In this document: positions 22,501 to 33,599 of the stretch, one piece after another
How the letters are laid out: each line of letters starts with the position of its first letter
Numbering within the stretch: the first letter of the stretch is position 1
Source: Anisodus tanguticus
Lineage: Eukaryota; Streptophyta; Magnoliopsida; Solanales; Solanaceae
Direction of reading: 5' to 3'
Length of the DNA: 64,000 nucleotides
Assembly: GCA_034509755.1 (NCBI GenBank)
Contig: CM067553.1
Location: forward strand, 46,814,110-46,878,109
Position numbers and translations under genes: made by a program
Notes under the pieces: generated by a model
What the model was told of the DNA's origin: nothing
The model's database searches: none
Seen by the model: only the letters and a program-made list of their open reading frames with translations

Positions 22501-24529
22501 TATGAGATATTGATAAATAATACAGGCTCTATGCCGACGACTATGATTACCTCTTCTCATCTTAAGTATGTCTAGATTGTCTTTCAACTTTATATATGTC
22601 TGGAACTTCAATGTTTTGTCTAAAGCTCTGTTAGCTGATTTTCAAATCAAAGTGCTCTTCTAAGCCCTCTTCCACCCCTTTTTGTAATTGGGATCAGATT
22701 TGAGGCTGGGACTCCCGCAATTGGAGAAGCAATTGGGCTTGGAGCTGCAATTGATTATCTGTCTGAAATTGGGATGCGACAGATTCATGATTATGAGGTG
22801 AGCTTTAATCCCTTAACCTTGTATTCATGAAAGTGACATACTTTTGTACTCTCTAAAATCCATCTGTTCACATTTCTGTTTTGCTAATTTGCTTCTTTCT
22901 TATGGGTAGCATCTAAGTTATCTATACCCCCCCCCCCCCAACAACAACAACAACATACCCAGTATAATCCCAGCAGGTGGGGTCTGGGGAGGGTAGAGTG
23001 TACACAGACCTTACGAGACCTTTTGACAGATAGGAAGGCTGTTTCCATTAGATCCCCGGCTCAAGTTGAAATGAAAGCAACAATAATAATAAGCAGTAAG
23101 AGCAGCAAGAAAATAACATAATGAAGTGAAAGAAACAAGCTGGTAAGAAAAGAAATATGAGAATACTAAACTAAAAATGGCGGAAAAAAAAAGAAAGAAA
23201 TGGTAGCGACTAAATTTAAATGAGGCAAAAAGAACTCGCCACACATTTGCATTATACTAAGTAGCGGTTGGATTTTGTTTATTGTTCTTTGATTTTCTAG
23301 TTATCAAGTTTCAGCTTCAATGAAGACATTGAGAAGCCAAATTCCTGGGCTTTCGGTTCTCAGTATTTGCTACCAAGGCTAATGCTCTGCTATTAAGGAC
23401 ACATATTTTGAATTTATCTTCATGAACAGTCAAAACCTTTATTTGGACGTAATACTTGAATTGCTTGTCTTTATTTGACATTTTTTATGCTTTCTCTTGA
23501 GCCGAGGGTCTTTCGGAAACATCCTCTCTACCTTCCAAGGTAGGGTAAGTTTTGCGTACACTCTACCCTCTCCCAGACTCCATATTGTGGGATTTCACTG
23601 TATGTTGTTGTAATACTTGAAGTTCTGTACCATTAGTTTAGTACCTTCCACCTTTTGAGTGGTATTTGCAACTGCATATATATTACTACCTCTATTCTTC
23701 GCTACCTTTGGCTGGTCTACTCACTTCTTTTAACTCCATTTGGGGAGGCTGTTGCCATTTCATGTAGATTAATGCTCGTCTTTAGAATCATCTAGAACTT
23801 AGTTGAAATGAATCAATGATCAATGTATATATTTTATCTTTTGACTTTTTATTATATCTGAGTTCACTCTCAAATTTGTGGTGAGAGGAAAACTCGATGA
23901 TAGATAAAGTTGCATAATATGCATTCATATAAAGAGTGATTTTGGTGATATAATGACTTTCCCATTTTCATATCGTTTCTCAGATGGAGCTGGGTAATTA
24001 TCTGTATGATCGCCTCTCTTCTGTATCTGACGTTCGTATTTACGGCCCTGCACCTTCACTAACTGTTAAGCGAGCGGCTCTTTGTTCTTTCAATGTCAAA
24101 GATGTTCACCCAACAGATTTAGCAACTTTCCTTGACCAACAGGTACGGGAAATAAAACTTCATCCTAGTCTTGCATATACTATGACCTTACTCTTTACAA
24201 AAATGAGGACAGGATTGGAAAAGCAAATGCACGTCCATATACTTATACCGGTATGTGCATTTGTGAGCTAGCACGGGTGCACGGGTACACGGGTATACAT
24301 GCTATAGTTTGGGAGAGCAAGTCAATGAAGTATTTATTAATAGCAATGTTTTCTGCAGCATGGTGTAGCTATTAGATCAGGTCACCATTGTGCTCAGCCT
24401 CTCCATCGCCATCTGGGAATCAGTTCAAGTGCACGTGCTAGCCTTCACTTCTACAACACTAAAGACGACATTGACCGATTCATCGAGGCGCTGAAGGATA
24501 CAATCAACTTTTTCACTTCTTTCAAATGA
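16513..24529 (+). CDS. NFS2: Plastid cysteine desulfurase, NFS2/SufS type (ten exons, 476 aa)
   Basis: Exons: 16513-16752, 18578-18711, 19003-19159, 19411-19597, 21445-21590, 21665-21737, 21913-21976, 22698-22797, 23984-24142, 24359-24529. All borders are GT-AG and all phases join. The enzyme takes sulfur from cysteine, via PLP and a persulfide, for plastid Fe-S cluster assembly with SufE (family knowledge). Residues 1 to about 50 are Ser/Arg-rich and lack acids, as in a plastid transit peptide. Visible landmarks: LDNAATSQKP, NVHRGIHYLSAKATDE, AEHHSAIVPW (His185-186), DACQSVPH, the PLP lysine in SSHK|MCGPTG (Lys288, last codon of exon 5), FEAGTPAIGEA, and the persulfide cysteine in SGHHCAQPLH (Cys431). 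The first in-frame ATG is at 16513; another is at 16531. Introns 1, 4 and 8 carry transposons but the coding sequence is intact. It converges on the RBM42-like gene. Confidence 0.95.
16776..17260. mobile_element. Stowaway-like MITE interrupted by a second Stowaway
   Basis: The outer element starts 'ctccctcccacccatttata' and ends 'tataaattgggacagaggg(g)', flanked by TA at 16774-16775 and 17261-17262. It is split by a second element at 16924-17157 ('ctcctctgttctacaataag' to 'cttattgtggaacggag') with its own TA duplications at 16922-16923 and 17158-17159. Both are in intron 1 of the cysteine desulfurase gene. Confidence 0.75.
17270..17717. repeat. Palindromic element inside a direct duplication (intron 1)
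   Basis: A hairpin (about 17349-17549) has arms including 'tttttggctactatttacag' and its complement. A direct repeat 'tgttagtttgtgataaggta' occurs at about 17434 and 17546. A larger block starting 'atgaaaat.tg.attagg' occurs at 17270-17365 and 17622-17717. The hairpin resembles a foldback MITE. Confidence 0.65.
18004..18139 (-). mobile_element. RTE-type LINE 3' end in intron 1
   Basis: The minus strand gives the standard LINE 3' tail with (GTT)n. The flanks 'cacataatcagcttaatca' at 17985-18003 and 18143-18161 form a long TSD (about 22 bp in full). Confidence 0.8.
20701..21285 (+). mobile_element. 5'-truncated RTE-type LINE in intron 4
   Basis: A perfect 15-bp TSD, aactgtggatatccc, lies at 20686-20700 and 21286-21300. 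The body encodes decayed RT C-terminus (VASVAGKMREARLRW-like, then 'RPKKN.GR'), then the 3' UTR, the block 'gagccgagggtctatggg' and the terminal 'gtatgttgttgt'. Insertion is in the sense orientation of the host gene. Confidence 0.9.
22940..23070 (-). mobile_element. RTE-type LINE 3' end in intron 8
   Basis: The plus strand shows (caa)n, 'catacccagtataatccc', 'ggggtctggggagggtag', then 'ccccggctcaag', which is the reverse complement of the LINE tail. The body may extend to about 23240. It sits beside a poly-C run (22928-22939). No clear TSD. Confidence 0.7.
23461..23609 (+). mobile_element. RTE-type LINE 3' end in intron 8, with TSD
   Basis: A 149-bp insertion flanked by gtaatacttgaa at 23449-23460 and 23610-23621. 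It contains 'ttgagccgagggtctttcgg' and ends 'tatgttgtt'. Confidence 0.85.
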
Positions 24530-25626
24530 GGGTACTTCTGCATCACCCAGTTCTGTAACATATCCAAAGGATTGATACCCCGCGCCGAAGTGGCTGCACA
24601 TGTAATATAAGCAAAAACTTATATCCATCTTGATTATGCGGTTGATGAGTTGCTGTTAATATTTCAGTGTGTCCCCTCTAATGTTATTAAGAGTCATTGT
24701 TTCCTTGCGTGACACGAAGCAAGATGTAGATGGATATAAACACGCTTCTGTAAAGGGTGTCCTTCATGAATAAACCAAGGAGTTAGATTAATACTTGACA
24801 TTATTGTATATTAGATGGTGATATCAGTTATTGCAATTCAATTTAATTGTTAGAATACTAGATTTCATATGTTTCATTTTCCTTAATTTTTTCGTCCGTC
24901 ACTTTGAGCCCATAGACATTGTAGTTTTCTGAGTTATTTTTCCAGGAACAGTGGTCACCTCCTCCATTACACTAAACCCCATACACATTATTTCTGACTG
25001 TATTGAACATGTAACAATGTTATCACATTCTCTAAATTACATTACACTGTAAATGACACTGCAAATATATCATGAAGTTGATGAACAATTAGGCTTCCCA
25101 ATCCACAGTCGCCACGAGCTTCCCCGTCGTCTGGAGATCTCTTAGCGGAGAATGAGAAGGAAAGGGATAGCCATCAGCAACTAATACATGAAAGCACTGA
25201 GAATAGAACATTTTATAGTCTGGAATGGTACATCTATAATCAGTGACTGCCATCCTCTCTCTCTTTTATATGTCCATTAAGATACATCTAAAATCTCCCA
25301 CTATCAAGCTATGACTCGTTAAATCTGGCGCTCGCTTGTGCAATACACTCTTCTTTGGCGACTTTGCTTTCTTCGAAGACTCGTTCTGCCACAACATTCA
25401 ACAAGAAACTGGTCAGTGAATGCCAAATTTTTAATGCAAATCGTATACAGGCTGATTAGTTAAAAAGAAAAACTCACTTTTTTTACCGAAGCTTCATAGT
25501 CAATCCTGTCTTTCCACTTACTCTTCCGAAGTTGAACTGGCCGGTTTCCAACATATTTCCCTGAAATCAGAATAATGTACTGTCACTTGAGGATTGGTAG
25601 AAAGTATGCTGCACGTTAAATAACTA

Positions 25627-26910
25627 ACAACAACAACACAACAACTTGTCCAGTGGAATCTCACACCGTGGGGTCAGTGGAGGGTAGATTGTACAAATAC
25701 CTTACCTCTACCTTGGTAGGTAGAGTGACTGTTTCCGAGAGACCCTCGGCTCAAGACAGACACATGCACCAGCAAAACACAAGAGAAACTAGAGAAAATA
25801 GTCAGACCCGGTCAAAGAAATTAAAGCAATATGAAATATGAATATCAATATGAAAATGATGGTATCAAAAGCGAGTACACATACTGGAAAAAGAACAGTA
25901 ACTAACACATAACACATAGCAGCAGAAATCAAACTAACGGGGCCTATAAAGCAATATTACGCCTATTCGTATGATATGCTAAGTGAACCTACAGTAATAA
26001 CACTACAACTACATATATTTTAGCGTAAGTAAGGCTACCCTCGACTACCTACTACCCTTATACCCTAATCCGTGTCCTCCACAACCCACTATCTAAGGTC
26101 ATGTCCTCATTAAGTTGCACTTGTGTCATATCCCGTCTAATCACTTCTCCCCAATATTTCTTCGTCCTACCTCTACCCCTTTAAATCCATCCATAACCAA
26201 CCTCTCACACCTCTGTACTGGGGCATTTGTGTCTCTCCTCTGCACATGCCCAAACCATTTCAACCGCGCTTCTCGCATCTTATCCTCCACCGAGGCCACT
26301 CCCACTCTGTCTCGAATAACATCATTTCTAGTCCTATCCCTCCTTGTATGCCCACACATCCATCTCAACATCTCTCATCTCAGCCACTCTCATCTTTTGG
26401 ATGTGCGACGTCTTGACTGACCAACACTCTGCCCCATACAACATAGTCGGTCTAACCACCACCCTATAAAACTTGCCTTTAAGTTTTGGTGGCACTTTTT
26501 TGTCGCACAAGACTCCAGATGCGAGCCTCCATTTCATCCACCCTGCCCCTATACGATGTGTGACATCATCATCAATCTCTCCATTCCTTGGATAAAAGAC
26601 CCGAGGTACTTGAAGCTTTCTTTCTTCGAAATGACCCGAGTACCAAGCCTCACCTCCTCGCATGTCTCAAGCTCGCTCCCGTTGCGAACTTGCACTCCAA
26701 TTATTCTGTTTTAGTCCTATTCAGCCTAAACCCTTTAGACTCCAGGGTTCGTCTCCAAACCTCCAGCGTAGCGTTTACTCCGCTGCGAGTCTCATCAATC
26801 AAGACTATGTCGTCTGCGAATAACATACATCAGGGCAACTCCCCTTGAATTTGTCGTGTAAGTCCATCGATCACCAATGCAAACAAGAATGGACTAAGAG
26901 TTGATCCCTG
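25627..26910 (-). mobile_element. 5'-truncated RTE-type LINE, 1284 bp, with 19-bp TSD
   Basis: A perfect duplication, gctgcacgttaaataacta, lies at 25608-25626 and 26911-26929. The minus strand encodes a decayed RT C-terminal region (VPPKLKGKFYRVVVRPTMLY, GAECWSVKTSHIQKMRVAEM, REARLKWFGHVQRRDTNAPV, then 'RNIGEK'), then the 3' UTR and (GTT)n. It sits in an intron of the RBM42-like locus and is the most informative LINE copy in the window. Confidence 0.92.
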
Positions 26911-27771
26911 GCTGCACGTTAAATAACTAGAAGTCTAAAACAGCAACGAATGCCTCCATTTTGCAAAGAGGACTTCAACAGCACACTCCTAGTTGTTGTG
27001 ATGGGTTTGCAGATAACACACTCCCCCATCTGGGCAAATCTGTCAACCTTATGACATCAAACAAAGGGTAGAAAGAGACCCATATAAGGCATCAACAAAC
27101 AGAATAACAAGGAAAATTCCAAATCAATTTGAGGGTTACCATCCCTTACCATTCCAGTCCGTTGATCTTCAAAAGATATCTAACCATACCTTATATCAAA
27201 GTATGCCATTCAAGACGTTGATTATACTACCGTAGCAGAAGCAAAGTAAGAGACTTATGCTTTATACATATGGAAAAATCACTTACCATTCATTTCTGTA
27301 AGTGTTGCGACAAGGTCTGAAGGGTTGGAAAAACTTACAAATCCGAATCCCTTGGTCTTACCAGTCCGCTTGTCTCTAACAACCTGTCACTATTACATTG
27401 TTAAAAACCCTTTATGTGTTACACGAACTTTAAATTGAAAACACCACATATCCATACTTGAATCTGATAATTATACACGAGTCTTTGGGACATAGATCAC
27501 CACCAATACAACCTCCTCCTTTGGATGCTCATCAACCTAGAAAAAGGAGCTCACCAACCTAGATAACTCACCATTTTAAACATTCAAAAGCTGACAGTAT
27601 TTCAAGATACCTTATTACTGGCTCAAGATCAATGTACTTATCAATATGCTTCAGTTAAGTGCAAATATAAACGTGCACGACAACTGTGTAACACATGCAG
27701 TCTACACAACGAATAGAAAAAGACAGGATTCTTCTTTTTTGATTTTTTCCCCTAATAAATCAAGCTCTCCC

Positions 27772-27956
27772 TAGTGACGGAGCCATGATTTTAACAAAGG
27801 TGTGTCAAAATATAAAGAAGAAAACATATCAAGAAGACAAGGAGAGTCAACATATAGTATATATATAAAAATATATTTTTTATCCATCTACGCAACATAA
27901 ATTTCCGCGAAGGGGTGTCAATTGACATCCCTAGGAAAAGAGCGGCTCCGCCACTG
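27772..27956. mobile_element. hAT-type MITE, 185 bp
   Basis: The perfect 8-bp TSD gctctccc lies at 27764-27771 and 27957-27964. Termini are tagtgacggagccatg on the left and, as reverse complement of the right end, cagtggcggagccgct. No coding capacity. It lies in an intron of the RBM42-like locus. Confidence 0.85.
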
Positions 27957-28448
27957 GCTCTCCCCATATTCATGAATGTCTAACATATGGAAATATAAAA
28001 TCTATAAGAGAAAACGAAGAATTCTAGACACAAAGACCTCCTCCACCCCTTCATGACCATTTTAAGAAAGAACACAAGTCCAAGTGCAACAATTAAAAGT
28101 ATCACTGCTTGAAAACAAGAATGATTCTAAAAGAACTTACCTTGGCCATGTTAAAGGAAGGAAATCTTGAAAATGCTTTCAATAAAACATCATCATTCAC
28201 CTCATTCCCAAGCTTACCACAAAATATACGAAAATCATCTGCATGAACAAATAGTCAACTTAGTCAGTCTACTGTAATAGAATTGACACCCATCTTACAG
28301 CAAAAGCCAACAGTCAAGCAACAGCACAAGAAGAAGAGCGAAAAGAGTCATACGGGAAGTCAGACGTAAAAATTGACAGGAAAAAATATGTGAAAATGGA
28401 TCACTGAAGCATATTCTTTTTTATTACTCACTAATGGATAATATTCAA

Positions 28449-28522
28449 GGCAGAGGTAAGATGAGCGTACACTCTATCCTCACTAGACACCACGTTGTGG
28501 GACTTCGGGTATGTTGTTGTTG
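28449..28522 (+). mobile_element. Very short RTE-type LINE 3' end (74 bp)
   Basis: The 17-bp TSD taatggataatattcaa lies at 28432-28448 and 28523-28539. The insert ends 'gggtatgttgttgttg'. It lies just downstream of the GQTWE exon of the RBM42-like locus. Confidence 0.85.
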
Positions 28523-28746
28523 TAATGGATAATATTCAAACATGTGAGATAATATTCCCAAGTCTGTCCTGCTGCCTTTCGAGGCACAGCTTTCTTTTTC
28601 GCCTCAGTTTTTTGCTCAATCTCACTACTTGCAAGCGCAGCTTTCACATTCTGAATTGCCTCGGGCGTGATTGTTTGTGAAACTCTTTGAAATAATTGCT
28701 GCGCCTGTCTACAATAGACTAGGCACGTTAGAACATAATCAAATAA

Positions 28747-28820
28747 CACCGGCTTACCTAGTGTAATCCACAAGTGAGATCTGGGGAGTACTTTTGCGGG
28801 GTAGAGAGACTGATAGACTA
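28747..28820 (-). mobile_element. Very short RTE-type LINE 3' end
   Basis: The insert matches the reverse complement of the LINE tail ('cctagtgtaatcc', 'gtgagatctgggga', 'ggggtagagaga'). It is flanked by gaacataatcaaataa (28731-28746) and gaaacataatcaaataa (28821-28837). Confidence 0.7.
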
Positions 28821-29050
28821 GAAACATAATCAAATAAATCTTCTTTTTTGGGAGGAACAAATTGCTAGCTTAAAAACATCTATAAAAATGTAGAGAGGCT
28901 CTATTTCAATTACTTCTATAGATTTTCTTTTCCATTGGCTTGCTAACGGGAATGAAGAAGCAAGCATTTTGTCTAAATATATCATAACATACACAACAGG
29001 CGAAGCGAATACAGGATTTCAAGAGGATGGGTGTACCATTAGGGAGAGGA

Positions 29051-29116
29051 TAGCTTGCTAAGGGGACGGAAGGGTGTTCACCCTAGCTTGCTAAGGGGAC
29101 GGAAGGGTGTTCACCC
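29051..29116. repeat. Perfect 33-bp tandem duplication
   Basis: The unit starting tagcttgctaaggggacgga occupies 29051-29083 and is repeated without change at 29084-29116. The lack of divergence suggests a recent event. Confidence 0.9.
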
Positions 29117-29265
29117 TAACCCTCTCGCCAAAAATTACATGATATATATAAGATAATATCTAGATTTTGAATCCTCTAAACACAAGACTAGAAGTTGGCT
29201 CAGTAGTTTAAGGGGTTTAAAACTTACCTTGAGCCTCCAAATTCAAATCCTAACACTACATTTTT

Positions 29266-29970
29266 TGTAAGATTGTATTAATCTCCCTTGAGGAGTATTT
29301 CTCATTAATACAGATATATATAGTGTGTACAATGTTGAATCCTAATTGAATAAGGATCCTATATTTATCATAATTATACACTACTATTAATTATAAAATA
29401 TACGACGAATATATGGTAATATTCGCTAATACACCCCCTCAGTCGGAGCGGGAGGAGGTCGGACGCTGAGACTTGATCTGAAGTCTAGGAATAGCTGTCT
29501 AGGAAGAACTTTAGTGAAGATATCCGCATACTGATACGAAGAAGCACATGCAACACCTTAACATGACCTATAACAACCTTCTCACGAACAAAATGTATAT
29601 CCATCTCAATGTGCTTGGTTCTCTGATGCTGAACCGATTATGAGATAAATAGATTACGAATATGTTATCACAGTATACCATAGACGCCTTACGCAAGAGA
29701 CAATGAAGCTCCAAGAGCAAGAGACAATGAAGCTCCAAGAGAAGGTTTCGGAGCCAATAGATCTCAGTTACAGCGTTTGCAACGCCTCGATACTCTGCTT
29801 CTGCGCTCAATCGGGATAAAGTGGCTTGCCTCTTGGCAGACCACAAAATGACAATTGTATCGTCGCATACTGTACCAACTGAAATTGCGTGAGCGAGCTG
29901 TATCATCGCATATAATTACCAATGTATATGGTGTATTTGTTACAAAACCCAAAATGTAGCTACCTTTCAT
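29266..29970 (-). mobile_element. Ty1-copia 3' fragment: RNase H pseudogene plus LTR
   Basis: The minus strand encodes AKRQATLSRLSAEAEYRGVA, then TEIYWLRNLLLELH, VYCDNIF and 'LRWIYILFVR'. A purine tract (gactgaggggg) is followed by an LTR at 29266-29433 (TGTATTAGCG to CAATCTTACA). An in-frame 24-bp duplication near 29696-29745 repeats LLLELHCL. Upstream parts are missing. Confidence 0.82.
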
Positions 29971-30239
29971 AATTTTTTAAATTATAATATACATTGTAAA
30001 TACATACAGTCTTAATGTTTGCCAGTAGCGTAATTTTTTCAATATTCTTCTGAAAGAAAAATCTAGAAATGCAAAATAAGAAGAGAGAAATCTAGAAATA
30101 CGTATAGGTGGAATACAAGATATGGTGTAGTTATATTGGGCTAAAAAGCCTATATTTATGGGCCGACAGTGTAGGTTGAGAAATGGGCCGAATTAGTTGA
30201 ACTATGATATTTGTAGACTTAACAATACCAAAGTGTGGT

Positions 30240-30530
30240 TTCTGAAGGCTTAACGATACCAAACTTTAGACTCGATATTTGAAGTTATACATGGCTGAAG
30301 TTCAATTATTTTTGCCTGAAGATCAGGCAAAAATGATTGGATTTCAGTTAGTTTTTTCCGACTTCAGCCATTTCTATCCGAAGTTTATACACATATGACT
30401 GAAGTTTAAGTAAAAATTGTTGAAGTTCAGCAAAAATGACTGAATTTTAGCCGTACAAAACTCCAAACACTATGTATGGAGTTAGACTTTGTCAAGACTA
30501 ACTTCAAACACAATATATCTGAAGTTATAT
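30240..30530. repeat. Cluster of short TGAAGTT/CTTCAG repeats
   Basis: 'ctgaagtt' or its complement recurs about every 25-60 bp, including 'atggctgaagttcaa' against 'gacttcagccat', and 'tgaagttatac' at both ends. It looks like a foldback or decayed repeat. No gene is seen. Confidence 0.5.
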
Positions 30531-30784
30531 AAAGTGGATATACATGATTTTTTTTTTTTTAAAAAGGATACAAGTTAAATATGTGAAAAACAAAAATTGA
30601 ATACAATATGTATAAATTTATAATAATAAAGTCAACAAAATTATTTTTTGTCTCACTAAGAGACTCTGTAATTATTGTAAGTAAAATATTTCGTTTCAAC
30701 ATGTAACAACCATTCAAACAAGCTGTTAGTCTAATTCGTTAATCTCTAGAACTTGAATGATGTTTAACAACCATTTGCAAACGG

Positions 30785-31174
30785 ATAGTTATTGTGTTAT
30801 TACTGTAGGCATACTTAGCATATCATACGAGTATGTGTAGTATTGTTTTATAGTCTTTTTTAGTTTTATTTCTTCTGTTATGCGTTCTTTAATGTACTTG
30901 GTTTATCTTATTTATCTGCGTTAGTTACTGCTTCTCTTTCATGATGCTATATCATGACGTATTCGTGTTTGCTATCAGCATTTTCTTATTGCTTACTGCT
31001 TTAATTTTTTGATCGGTCCAAGATCATTTTTTTTTTTGCTTTACTTGTCCTGGGCCGAGGGTCTCTCGGAAACAACCGCTCTACCTATCAAGATAGAGAT
31101 AAGGTCTGCGTACATTCTACCCTCTCCAGACCCCACGTTGTGAGATTTTACTGAGTATGTTATTGTTGTTGTTG
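30785..31174 (+). mobile_element. RTE-type LINE 3' UTR and tail
   Basis: It matches, in opposite orientation, the 3' UTR of the LINE at 25627, then 'gggccgagggtctctcgg', 'ataaggtctgcgtacattct' and the terminal (GTT)n. No clear TSD. Confidence 0.75.
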
Positions 31175-31439
31175 CAATAACAATCATAAAACTAAAAATA
31201 GTACTAGTAGTTTCTAAAATTAATTTTTTAACTTTTATTTTATTTTATTTTATTCTATTTATTTATAGAAATATGTGAAGAACAAAAATTGAAGTGGTGT
31301 GGACCACATTTTCCCCACACCAAACAATGGTCCTTCATTATACAAATTACCTTTCCTCCTCTAATCCAAGAAATATTATTATACAAAATAAAGTATGTTA
31401 ATTATTAGTACACCTTATATAGCAACATACGATAAAGCC

Positions 31440-31690
31440 AAAGATGGAAAAAATTGCGGATCATTGTACGGACAAAAGTATCTAACGGTGTGGAGTCATC
31501 CACGTGTCAGCGCGGCAGAAGGTGAAGCTACGAAGAACGAGCCGACAAGCAGTACAAGCTGACACGTGGGAGAGTAGACAAGTTGTGGGTCCCACAAGGA
31601 TTACGTGTCAGCAAAGTACAGCACGTTGCCCCGAAATTTACGGGGTTTATCTTCGCCGACAGCAAAGCCAGGTAGGTAGTCTGGAAATTT
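31440..31690. promoter_or_regulatory. G-box/ABRE cluster without an identified gene
   Basis: The 10-mer acgtgtcagc occurs at 31502-31511 and 31603-31612, and inverted at 31558-31567. The first copy extends to CACGTGTC and the inverted copy to GACACGTGG. These are ACGT-core sites for bZIP factors. The block is GC-richer than its surroundings. No adjacent coding exon was found. Confidence 0.4.
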
Positions 31691-31699
31691 GATAAGGTA

Positions 31700-32572
31700 A
31701 AATGCATTTTTTACCTCAACCTTTTCATACAATTATAATAAATTCGGAGCTTAATTGATTAAAAATAATTGATAAGTATTAAATATTAAACAGTATATTA
31801 AAATTAATTTGATAAATAAATAGTTACGGAAAGAAAGTTTATCATCTGAAATGAGTGCGGTCCAATAAAGAGGTAAACATATTATATCGTTCTTTTCATT
31901 ATGAACAATACGCTTCACCTGGTTCATCTTTGTGTTCACTTGAGTTCCTGTTATTAATAATAAACATTTATGTGTTTAGTGTGTTGATAAATAATTTATT
32001 TATTAAAATAATTAAAATATTCCTTAAAGCTATTCACGTCAAAATGGCGAATCACATGATAGAATAAATAGATCATTAAAAGTTACTCATATACTTTTTA
32101 TGAAGAGTATTTAAGAGATTATAAAAGATATTAGAGAGAAAATCGTAAAGCATTTGATTAAATCAAATGTATTTATAAGCTATGAATTCATGAGGTAAGA
32201 ATGATCAACTTATGACTTTTATAGCTTAGAAATATAATTTTAATTAAACTAATAAATACCCCTAGTATTTATAAACTAATTTCACCGGCTAATAAGTTTA
32301 AAAAATATTTAGTAACACCAAGAAACTGTTTGTAATATATCAAGTCAAAGACGTAAACCATTAACAACTTTAACTTGTCAAACAAAGAAAATTAATTGGT
32401 GATATCAACAACAAAAAAAAAGGCTAGATACAAACACACACAAACATACATAAAGGATGTGAACTTCATATATATAAATTAAAATTTGATTTTTGAAGTT
32501 ATATGTACTCATGATATCACTAATGTTATCCTAGCAATAATGAAACTAGAATAATTTATTTGAATTGTGACA
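31700..32572. other. AT-rich intergenic DNA
   Basis: I see nothing recognisable. Confidence 0.3.
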
Positions 32573-32580
32573 TATGCGAT

Positions 32581-33118
32581 TAGGGATGGCAACGGATCGG
32601 ATTTGGACCGGATCCTACTAGATCCAGATCCGTTTTTCATATCTGAATCCATATTCATCGGATCCATAAAAATCAGATTCAAATTCGGATCCACCGGATC
32701 CACGGATCGGATCTGGATTCACATGTAAATTTTTTTGCCTTTAAATGGGCTATATTAAAACACGAATCAGGCTTAAGTCTTTAAATGATCTTGCAAACTA
32801 AGTGTATTTTGGTCAAGTATTTTCCTCAAAACAGTTAAAAAGAATATGTAAACTTCTTGCCTTGTCCCTGTTTATTGTGTCTGGTTATTGTTCGAGACTA
32901 ATTTCACTTGTAACTTTAATCAAATCGGTTTGGGATTCAAATGGGAATCAGTGGTATTTCATAATTTTTTTCTTGTTTTGTTTGTTTGTTAACATGAAAG
33001 TGTACTGAGCTAGAAATATGCCTAATGTCCCTCTTAATTCATTTTTGTGTTAAAACAAGAACATGCCTAGGAGTTAATATATCCACCTTTACTCACTGTT
33101 TCTTCTTGAAATCTCACT

Positions 33119-33166
<48 letters not shown>

Positions 33167-33590
33167 ATTGCTTCAAATACAAAGATCTTTTCCAAAGTAT
33201 TTAGATGATCAGATGTTCTACTTATGGTTTGTTGTTAGAATATAACTAAATAATGTGTACTGATTTGCTCCATCTCAAATTGATTTCAAAGTTCTCTTTT
33301 TAAAAAATAAAGTCCAAATCTGAATGTAAAATACAGAAATTATGATTTTTTTAAAGAAAATACTTATAAAATTACATTCTACGTTATGGATATATTTAAT
33401 AAAAAATGGATCCACGGGTCGGATCTGGATCCGATATGGATCTCAAATACAAGATCCAGATCCGATCCGTCAGAAACGGATCCGGGTCCGATCCGAATCC
33501 GTCGGGTCCAAATTTTGAAGATCCATATCCTATAAAATGGATCTGGATCTACCGGATCCGAACCGGGTCCAGGATCCACTGCCATCTTTA
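32581..33590. mobile_element. Non-autonomous hAT element, 1010 bp
   Basis: The left end is tagggatggca; the right end as reverse complement is taaagatggca. 8-bp TSD: tatgcgat (32573-32580) and tatgcgac (33591-33598). Subterminal regions (32590-32720 and 33405-33580) are dense in 'ggatccg'/'gatccgg' units in both orientations, likely transposase-binding arrays (inference). The centre has an (AT)n run at 33122-33160. No transposase sequence is present. Confidence 0.88.
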
Positions 33591-33599
33591 TATGCGACT

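Larger units (their letters stand above)
25266..28708 (-). pseudogene. RBM42-like RRM protein, 5' exons missing, probably a broken copy
   Basis: Recognisable exons (complement): 28708 to about 28555 (QAQQLFQRVSQTITPEAIQN, ending KAAGQTWE), 28238-28141 (DDFRIFCGKLGNEVNDDVLL, ending SFNMAK), 27383-27287 (VVRDKRTGKTKGFGFVSF, ending TEMN), 25560-25478 (GKYVGNRPVQLRKSKWKDRI, ending EASVKK), 25385-25266 (NESSKKAKSPKKSVLHKR to a stop). These carry the RNP1/RNP2 motifs of the RBM42 RRM, a nuclear RNA-binding family linked to splicing. The last three junctions have good GT-AG sites and matching phases. Problems: no N-terminal exon is visible upstream of 28708, and after GQTWE there is no consensus donor and the usual residues before the RRM (an EWPEN-like stretch) are absent. 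A weak GTTTGA donor would keep phase. It could still be a divergent expressed gene whose 5' end I cannot find. Confidence 0.7.
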
